This document shows, one piece after another, positions 59,405 through 64,000 of a stretch of DNA of 64,000 nt. A model generated the notes under the pieces. The model ran no database searches. It was not told where the DNA came from and worked only from the letters and a program-made list of their open reading frames with translations. Source of the stretch: Hyphomonadaceae bacterium UBA7672 (GTDB taxonomy: Bacteria; Pseudomonadota; Alphaproteobacteria; Caulobacterales; Hyphomonadaceae); NCBI GenBank assembly GCA_002483135.1, contig DLHI01000035.1, positions 246,448 through 310,447 of the forward strand. Direction: 5' to 3'. The position numbers and the translations under genes are program-made. Numbering within the stretch: position 1 is the first letter of the stretch; every line of letters begins with the position of its first letter.

Positions 59405-59915
59405 CCGGCGCCGACTCCCTGATCTGGCATCTGTTATCGAACCAACTATCCAGACACGCCCGCACAAACAAGGCGAGGTTGGGATCGGAGGCCGCGACGA
59501 CCGCTGAAAGGCCGCACGGTGGGCGCCGGAGCGCTAACGCGCGGCCGGAATCAGGCGTCGACCGTTAACCTGTGGAGCATTGTGCGTCGCAGCATCGGTG
59601 TTCCAGATTCGAACAGTCCGGCAAACGAAATCGCCTGAAAAGCGCTGATAAACAACTACTCGCCTCGAGGGGGAAGTGAGTTGTTTGCGGTGCAATATGG
59701 GAGTTCTGTCGGTTAACGGGCTGTAACAACCCGCAGGTTGGGAATCAGGGCCGGACAATTCGCTTGCTTGGGGAGATGAGCAGGCAGTCCAGCCAGTCAA
59801 AGACCGTCCAGCGCCCTTTGGAGGAAGGGTTAAGGACCGGTTGCGGGGATCAGCAAGACTGGTCCGCGTATTGCGTATGGGTGTCCGGTCTCTCTGGCCG
59901 GACGAGGGTGTGGTT
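59405..59915. other. 511-bp intergenic region before the sugar transferase gene
   Basis: No coding frame here has protein-like character. It holds an 8-bp inverted repeat AAACAACT (59650-59657) with AGTTGTTT (59679-59686), and several GTTAAC-like motifs (59567 area, 59713 area, 59828). The region probably contains the divergent promoters for sseA and the sugar transferase. No EcfG box was found here. Confidence 0.5.
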
Positions 59916-60608
59916 ATGAAGAATGGCAGCGGCGTCGAAGCCGGCCGATTCAATGCCTGGAGTGGTGAACTCCCCACGGGCAGTGTGTACCGCGTACAGT
60001 CGAGCCGCCTGAAGCGGTCGATGGATATCGCGATGGCTTTTCCCGTCCTTATCCTCGTGTCACCGCTGCTGATGCTGATCTACGCCTTGCTCAAGGTGTT
60101 CGATCCGGGCCCAGCGCTTTTCACTCAGCAGCGGATCGGCCGCGATGGCGAGATCTTCCTCGTCTACAAATTCCGCACGATGCGCATCGACGCTGCCGAG
60201 CGCCTCGAGCACTTGCTTGCCAACAATCCGAAAGCTGCGGCCGAATGGGCCGAATTCCAGAAGCTGCGCAACGATCCGCGCGTCACGCTGCTGGGCCGCT
60301 TTCTGCGCAAGAGCAGCCTCGATGAGCTGCCCCAGCTGTTGAACATCATGCGTGGCGAGATGTCGGTGATCGGCCCGCGTCCGGTTACCCTGGCTGAGAT
60401 GCAGCGTTATGGCGCCGACGTCAGGTACTACACTGCCGTTCGACCCGGCGTGCTCGGTCTATGGCAGGTCAAGGGCCGCAACAGCCTGACCTACACGCAG
60501 CGCATCGCCTACGACGTCCAGTATGTGAAGACCTGGAGCATCTGGCAGGACATCAAGATCGTGCTGATGGCCATCCCCGTCGTCCTGCTCGGCAAGGGCG
60601 CCTACTAG
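59916..60608 (+). CDS. ExoY/WbaP-type undecaprenyl-phosphate sugar-1-phosphate transferase
   Basis: This is a 230-residue protein from ATG 59916 (GAGGGTG upstream). KRSMDIAMAFPVLILVSPLLMLIYAL is the membrane hairpin, followed by GPALFTQQRIGRDGEIFLVYKFRTM, LRKSSLDELPQLLNIMRGEMSVIGPRP and the C-terminal LPGVLGLWQVKGRNSLTY region. Bac_transf proteins start polysaccharide synthesis by transferring a sugar phosphate to undecaprenyl phosphate. It completes the locus with the kinase, export and polymerase genes. Start 59916 gives the standard short ExoY form. Confidence 0.93.
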   Translation: MKNGSGVEAGRFNAWSGELPTGSVYRVQSSRLKRSMDIAMAFPVLILVSPLLMLIYALLKVFDPGPALFTQQRIGRDGEIFLVYKFRTMRIDAAERLEHLLANNPKAAAEWAEFQKLRNDPRVTLLGRFLRKSSLDELPQLLNIMRGEMSVIGPRPVTLAEMQRYGADVRYYTAVRPGVLGLWQVKGRNSLTYTQRIAYDVQYVKTWSIWQDIKIVLMAIPVVLLGKGAY

Positions 60609-60631
60609 CTGCCTGTCCACAGCCTGCATTC

Positions 60632-60668
60632 AAGCCTGCCCGGTTAATCGCCGAGGCAGGCTTTTGCT
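60632..60668 (+). terminator. Terminator after sugar transferase gene
   Basis: AAGCCTGCC (60632-60640) pairs with GGCAGGCTT (60655-60663) and is followed by TTGCTT, about 24 bases past the stop. It is a plausible Rho-independent terminator. Confidence 0.75.
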
Positions 60669-60873
60669 TACGTTCACGTCATGCTTGATTGCGACGGAAC
60701 TCGTTCCGACTCCGAACGTTTGTCGGGATGCGATGCGACCACGGGCGTTTTGCGAAGATTTATGTCAATGAATTCATGAATTTGCGGACAGGGTCACAAG
60801 TCGAATCCTGCGGTTGTAGGATTGTTAAGACGCAAAATGAAAAGTGCCCTGCTAGGCTATTGAGGGTTGAGTG

Positions 60874-61125
60874 ATGCGTTCGCCTGTCTATCGGGAGAGG
60901 CACTTGGTCACGACGACGAGCCCCAATGCGTGGACGCCGCCCGCCCATCGCGGGGGCGAGGTCGATAAGGTCCCGCACGCCATCGGCGATATCGATATCG
61001 GCGGTCCTGATCCTTTTGCAGATGATCGGAAATGGCCCGCCTGGAAGGTGACGGTCGCGGTCGTGGTTTTCTGCGGCGCGTTCTGGTCCGGCATCGGCTA
61101 TCTGGCGATGCGCCTGCTGGGCTGA
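60874..61125 (+). CDS. Single-TM small protein
   Basis: This is an 83-residue protein from ATG 60874 (GAGGG upstream; GTG 60871 possible). A soluble N-terminal half rich in Pro, Gly and Asp (IGDIDIGGPDPFADDRKW) precedes one C-terminal TM (VTVAVVVFCGAFWSGIGYLA). I do not recognise a family. It lies after the sugar transferase on the same strand, but beyond a terminator. It ends 3 bases from the convergent cysteine synthase end. Confidence 0.65.
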   Translation: MRSPVYRERHLVTTTSPNAWTPPAHRGGEVDKVPHAIGDIDIGGPDPFADDRKWPAWKVTVAVVVFCGAFWSGIGYLAMRLLG

Positions 61126-61128
61126 TCG

Positions 61129-62133
61129 TCAGCCTTCAAACCAATCAGGAACCGGCAGGCCCTTCTCCTTGAGGAAAGCGCCGTTGTACAACTTCGACAG
61201 ATAGCGGTTGCCGTAGTCGCAGAGGATCGTGACGACGGTCGAGCCCGGCCCCAGCTTCTTCGCCATGGCCATCGCGCCGGCGATGTTGATGCCCGATGAG
61301 CCGCCCAGGCACATGCCTTCCTCGCGCGTGAGGGCGAACATGATGCGCAGCGCTTCCGCGTCTTCGATTCGCCAGGCGTCATCGACGGCTACGCCTTCGA
61401 GATTCGCAGTGATCCGCGACTGGCCAATGCCTTCGGTGATCGAAGTGCCTTCCGACTTCAGTTCGCCGGTCTTGTAATACCAGAAGAGGGAAGCGCCGCC
61501 GGGATCGGCGACGCCGATCTGTACGTTCCTGCTGCGCTCCTTGAGCGCCATGGAGACCCCGCCCAGAGTCCCGCCGGAACCGACGGCGCAGATGAAGCCG
61601 TCGATCTTTCCGCCCGTCTGCTCCCAGATTTCGGGGCCGGTGGTTTCGTAGTGCGCGTTGCGGTTTGCGGTGTTGTCGAACTGGTTAGCCCAGATCGCGC
61701 CGTTGGGCTCCGTCTGTGCGAGTTCGTCGGCAAGGCGGGCGGAATATTTCACGTAGTGATTGGGGTTGGCGTAGGGAACGGCGTCGACCTCGACCAGGCG
61801 GGCGCCAAGCGAGCGGACGGCGTCCTTCTTCTCCTGGCTCTGCGTGCGCGGCATGACGATCACGGTGCGATAGCCCAGCGCATTGCCCACAACGGCAAGG
61901 CCAATGCCGGTGTTTCCGGCGGTGCCTTCCACGATAAGGCCGCCGGGCTTTAGTTTGCCGGACTTCTCGGCGTCGCGGATCATGCCCAGTGCGGCGCGGT
62001 CTTTGACCGACTGGCCGGGGTTCAGGAATTCGGCCTTGCCGTAGATATTGGCCCCAGTCAGCTCCGAGGCCCGGCGCAGCCTGACCAGCGGCGTCCGGCC
62101 AATGGCCTCAATGATGTTGCCGTGCGTGCGCAT
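61129..62133 (-). CDS. cysK: Cysteine synthase A-type PLP enzyme
   Basis: This is a 334-residue O-acetylserine sulfhydrylase from ATG 62133. It has IGRTPLVRLRRASELTGANI, FLNPGQSVKDRAAL (PLP Lys), EGTAGNTGIGLAVVG, AVGSGGTLGGVS and EGMCLGGSSGINI, the fold-type II motif order. It makes L-cysteine from O-acetylserine and sulfide. Its neighbours metC and sseA also handle sulfur amino acids, although the polysaccharide transferase lies between. The cysK name (rather than cysM or cbs-like) is by similarity of motifs. Confidence 0.92.
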   Translation of the reverse strand: MRTHGNIIEAIGRTPLVRLRRASELTGANIYGKAEFLNPGQSVKDRAALGMIRDAEKSGKLKPGGLIVEGTAGNTGIGLAVVGNALGYRTVIVMPRTQSQEKKDAVRSLGARLVEVDAVPYANPNHYVKYSARLADELAQTEPNGAIWANQFDNTANRNAHYETTGPEIWEQTGGKIDGFICAVGSGGTLGGVSMALKERSRNVQIGVADPGGASLFWYYKTGELKSEGTSITEGIGQSRITANLEGVAVDDAWRIEDAEALRIMFALTREEGMCLGGSSGINIAGAMAMAKKLGPGSTVVTILCDYGNRYLSKLYNGAFLKEKGLPVPDWFEG

Positions 62134-62265
62134 GAACCGCTTCCTGGAGCCCCGGCCGGCGCCGGACAAGCCCCTATCACCTAGGGAGATTGCGGCGCCG
62201 GATCAACCAGAGAGGCTGATCCGATCGTTCAGGCCTTGCGTAACCCGTGGGAAGGAGAAATCGGC

Positions 62266-62913
62266 ATGAAGATTCTCGCGATTCTGGCAGCCGTCCTGCT
62301 GGCTACGCTTCCGGCCCACGCCAACACCTGGAAACCTGAACACGGCGACAAGCTCGAATTCGATGTCCTGCGGGATGGCGGGCCGCTTGGCTACCACACC
62401 GTTACGTTCTCACGCTCGGGCGATACGCTCACGGTGGAGACCGATGTGGAGCTGAAGGTCTCCTTCGGCCCGATCACCTTCTTTGAATACCTCCACGACG
62501 TCACCGAGAAATATACATCGGGCAAGCTGGTTTGGGTTGGCTCTCGCACGAAGAACGAAGGCAAGTGGAAAACGCTCTCGGCGCAGGCCGTGGGCGGCGG
62601 TCTCAAGGTTGCGAGCGAAGCGTTCAACGGAATGCTGACAGGCGCGGTGATCCCATCGACGCACTGGAACCAGGAAGAGATGAAACAGGCCGCGATGTTC
62701 TCGACAGAGACCGGCGAGATGCTTCCGATGAAGGTGACCGATCGGGGCATGGAGCGCGTGAAGGTCGGCGGCACAACCATCGAGGCCCGCCGCTATGATG
62801 TTGTGTCGGATCTCACAGCAAGCTTCTGGTATGATGCGCAGGGCCGCTGGGTGAAATGCGCCTTCGAGGCCGAGGGATCGAAGATCGAATACGTGCTGCG
62901 CAAGTTGCCCTGA
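62266..62913 (+). CDS. DUF6134 family secreted protein
   Basis: This is a 215-residue protein from ATG 62266 with AAGGAG upstream and a signal peptide (MKILAILAAVLLATLPAHAN). The mature beta-rich domain has LEFDVLRDGGPLGYHTVTFS, ITFFEYLHDVTEKYTSGKLV and a C-terminal SFWYDAQGRWVKCAFEAEGS, matching DUF6134. Its role is unknown; the fold resembles lipocalin-like or LolA-type half barrels. It diverges from cysK. Confidence 0.85.
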   Translation: MKILAILAAVLLATLPAHANTWKPEHGDKLEFDVLRDGGPLGYHTVTFSRSGDTLTVETDVELKVSFGPITFFEYLHDVTEKYTSGKLVWVGSRTKNEGKWKTLSAQAVGGGLKVASEAFNGMLTGAVIPSTHWNQEEMKQAAMFSTETGEMLPMKVTDRGMERVKVGGTTIEARRYDVVSDLTASFWYDAQGRWVKCAFEAEGSKIEYVLRKLP

Positions 62914-62988
62914 TTGCTTCTCGAAACGCAGAAGAATTCCCGGCGGCGCAGGTCGCTGCGTGTAACCCGTTACCTTGTGTTCATCGAA

Positions 62989-63014
62989 GGAACAGCCGCC
63001 GCTTAACGCGCGTT
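62989..63014 (+). promoter_or_regulatory. EcfG-type promoter of the DUF992 gene
   Basis: GGAAC (62989-62993), a 17-base spacer and CGTT (63011-63014) match the EcfG consensus exactly. It lies 89 bases before the DUF992 start ATG at 63104. Confidence 0.82.
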
Positions 63015-63103
63015 GGCTATCCGAGCGATCGACACCGGCATCTCCGGATCGATCGCAAGGATGGCGTTCGCGTGAGCGAACGCGGGATAGCAAGGAGGCA
63101 GAC

Positions 63104-63583
63104 ATGCCGAAGTTCATTCCTACGATTGCCGCCGCCGCAATGGGAGCTGCGATTATGGCTGCGCCCGCTCACGCAGCCGGCGTGAAGGTGGGGACGCTCA
63201 CCTGCGAGGTTGAAGGCGGTTGGGGCCTCGTGCTGGGGTCGCAGAAAGACCTCTCGTGTGAGTTCAAGTCAGCGACGACAAACCAAGTCTCGCACTACAC
63301 GGGCGACATCACCAAGCTTGGGGTCGACGTTGGCTATACGAATGCAGGCGTGCTGGTGTGGGCCGTGATCGCGCCATCGGCCGACATGCAGCCGGATGCG
63401 CTCGAAGGGAAATATGCGGGCGCGACTGCTGGCGTAACTGCTGTTGTGGGCGGCAATCTCAACGTGATGGTTGGTGGCCTCGACAAGTCCTTCACGCTAC
63501 AGCCGCTCAGCGTTGAGGGTAATACGGGCATCAGCCTCACTGCTGCTGTCGGCGCGATGGAGCTGAACTACGATAAGCCCTAG
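63104..63583 (+). CDS. DUF992 family secreted protein
   Basis: This is a 159-residue protein from ATG 63104 (AAGGAGG upstream). Signal peptide MPKFIPTIAAAAMGAAIMAA ... AHAAG. DUF992 motifs are VGTLTCEVEGGWGLVLGSQKDLSCEF (disulfide pair), a glycine-rich barrel-like middle and SLTAAVGAMELNY at the end. Function unknown; periplasmic. The EcfG promoter upstream marks it as a stress-regulon member. Confidence 0.92.
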   Translation: MPKFIPTIAAAAMGAAIMAAPAHAAGVKVGTLTCEVEGGWGLVLGSQKDLSCEFKSATTNQVSHYTGDITKLGVDVGYTNAGVLVWAVIAPSADMQPDALEGKYAGATAGVTAVVGGNLNVMVGGLDKSFTLQPLSVEGNTGISLTAAVGAMELNYDKP

Positions 63584-63620
63584 TTGCGGTTCCCCTGGTT
63601 TGGCTGGGGAAGTACGAAGG

Positions 63621-63646
63621 AAGTGGCGGGCCTCGGCCCGCCGCTT
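63621..63646. terminator. Hairpin between DUF992 and SMR genes
   Basis: AAGTGGCGGGCC (63621-63632) pairs with GGCCCGCCGCTT (63635-63646), 12 pairs with one G-T, over a 2-base loop. CTGTATTC follows. It likely ends the convergent transcripts. Confidence 0.65.
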
Positions 63647-63655
63647 CTGTATTCG

Positions 63656-63976
63656 CTAGGCGTCGCTTGCCAGCTTGAGCCCGATGATTCCCGCAAGGAT
63701 AAGCAGGGCCGATCCGATCCGCATCGCGGTCACCGCTTCACCCAGCAGCACGATGCCGAGGATGAAGGCGCCAACCGCGCCAATGCCAGTCCAGATCGCA
63801 TAGGCGGTGCCCAGCGGCAGGTCCTTCATCGCCAGCGACAACGCCCAGAAGCTCGCGATCATCGCGACAATGGCGACAGTCGCTTCGAACGGCTTGGAAA
63901 GATTGTCGGACACCTTGAGCATGTAGGCCCACAGCACTTCGAGCAGGCCGGCAATTCCAAGAAACACCCAGGCCAT
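63656..63976 (-). CDS. SMR family guanidinium exporter (Gdx/SugE-like)
   Basis: This is a 106-residue four-TM protein from ATG 63976, with GGAGGG 4 bases upstream; ATG 63988 is less likely. The N-terminal GIAGLLEVLWAYMLKVSD has the conserved TM1 Glu and the W-A-x-x-L-K signature of SugE/Gdx. TM2-4 include ALSLAMKDLPLGTAYAIWTGIG and LILAGIIGLKLASD. The Gdx branch exports guanidinium by proton antiport. No guanidine riboswitch can be judged because the window ends at 64000. Confidence 0.9.
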   Translation of the reverse strand: MAWVFLGIAGLLEVLWAYMLKVSDNLSKPFEATVAIVAMIASFWALSLAMKDLPLGTAYAIWTGIGAVGAFILGIVLLGEAVTAMRIGSALLILAGIIGLKLASDA

Positions 63977-64000
63977 GCGGCCCTCCATATCTGGTCGGGC

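Noticed and set aside
1..64000. tRNA, rRNA, insertion sequences
   Set aside because: I found no cloverleaf with plausible anticodon and CCA-end context, no rRNA stretch, and no transposase frame or terminal repeats beyond the intergenic palindrome.

Overview
The window is high-GC DNA from an alphaproteobacterium. The evidence is a complete PhyR/NepR/EcfG general stress response (GSR) locus, the alphaproteobacterial xseB-ispA-dxs order, DUF992, DUF1328 and PRC-barrel stress-type genes, and a parS-like site. The combination looks like Caulobacterales (Hyphomonadaceae-like), but that placement is inference. I see no rRNA, tRNA, CRISPR array, insertion sequence or prophage.

Region 1 (0-8.2 kb) is a stress-response block: phyR diverges from nepR-ecfG-histidine kinase, followed on the minus strand by a DUF1328 membrane peptide, a metallophosphoesterase, a lipid kinase, a tiny one-TM protein, a glycine-zipper lipoprotein and a glycine-zipper membrane protein. 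I found exact EcfG-type promoters (GGAAC-N16/17-CGTT) in front of phyR, nepR and four of these transcription units, and two more far away (an AI-2E family transporter at 43.3 kb and a DUF992 protein at 63.0 kb). The first 8 kb therefore read as a physically clustered, self-activating GSR island.

Region 2 (8.2-33 kb) is mixed metabolism and envelope genes: an SDR, a NylB-like serine hydrolase with an in-frame amber codon near its N terminus, DUF805, SOUL and fasciclin proteins, two acyl-CoA dehydrogenases, an HCCA isomerase, DUF1993, DUF599, an aldehyde dehydrogenase, a BchE-like radical SAM protein, an SGNH hydrolase, a glycosyltransferase, a threonine aldolase, a GGDEF-EAL protein, a 27-residue Lys/Ala peptide, a threonylcarbamoyl-AMP synthase, and three YceI-domain genes (one fused to cytochrome b561). 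A parS-like site lies at 21.9 kb.

Region 3 (32-44 kb) has a secreted trypsin-like protease followed by a secreted paralogue of its N-terminal domain, then an MBL hydrolase, signal peptidase I, a histidine phosphatase, xseB-ispA-dxs (isoprenoid supply), a lipoprotein, a YjbR protein, an AI-2E transporter, and DUF6491 and PRC-barrel proteins.

Region 4 (44.5-61 kb) is an exopolysaccharide locus: two family-2 glycosyltransferases, a membrane TPR-like protein, a ParA-type ATPase with a small partner, an O-antigen-ligase-like polymerase, a family-1 glycosyltransferase, a PPP phosphatase, a Wza-type export lipoprotein, a small secreted protein, an outer-membrane beta-barrel, a Wzz-Wzc fusion tyrosine kinase and an ExoY-type initiating sugar transferase. 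Sulfur amino acid genes (metC-like, sseA-like, cysteine synthase) are interleaved at its end. The window closes with DUF6134, DUF992 and a Gdx/SugE-type SMR exporter.
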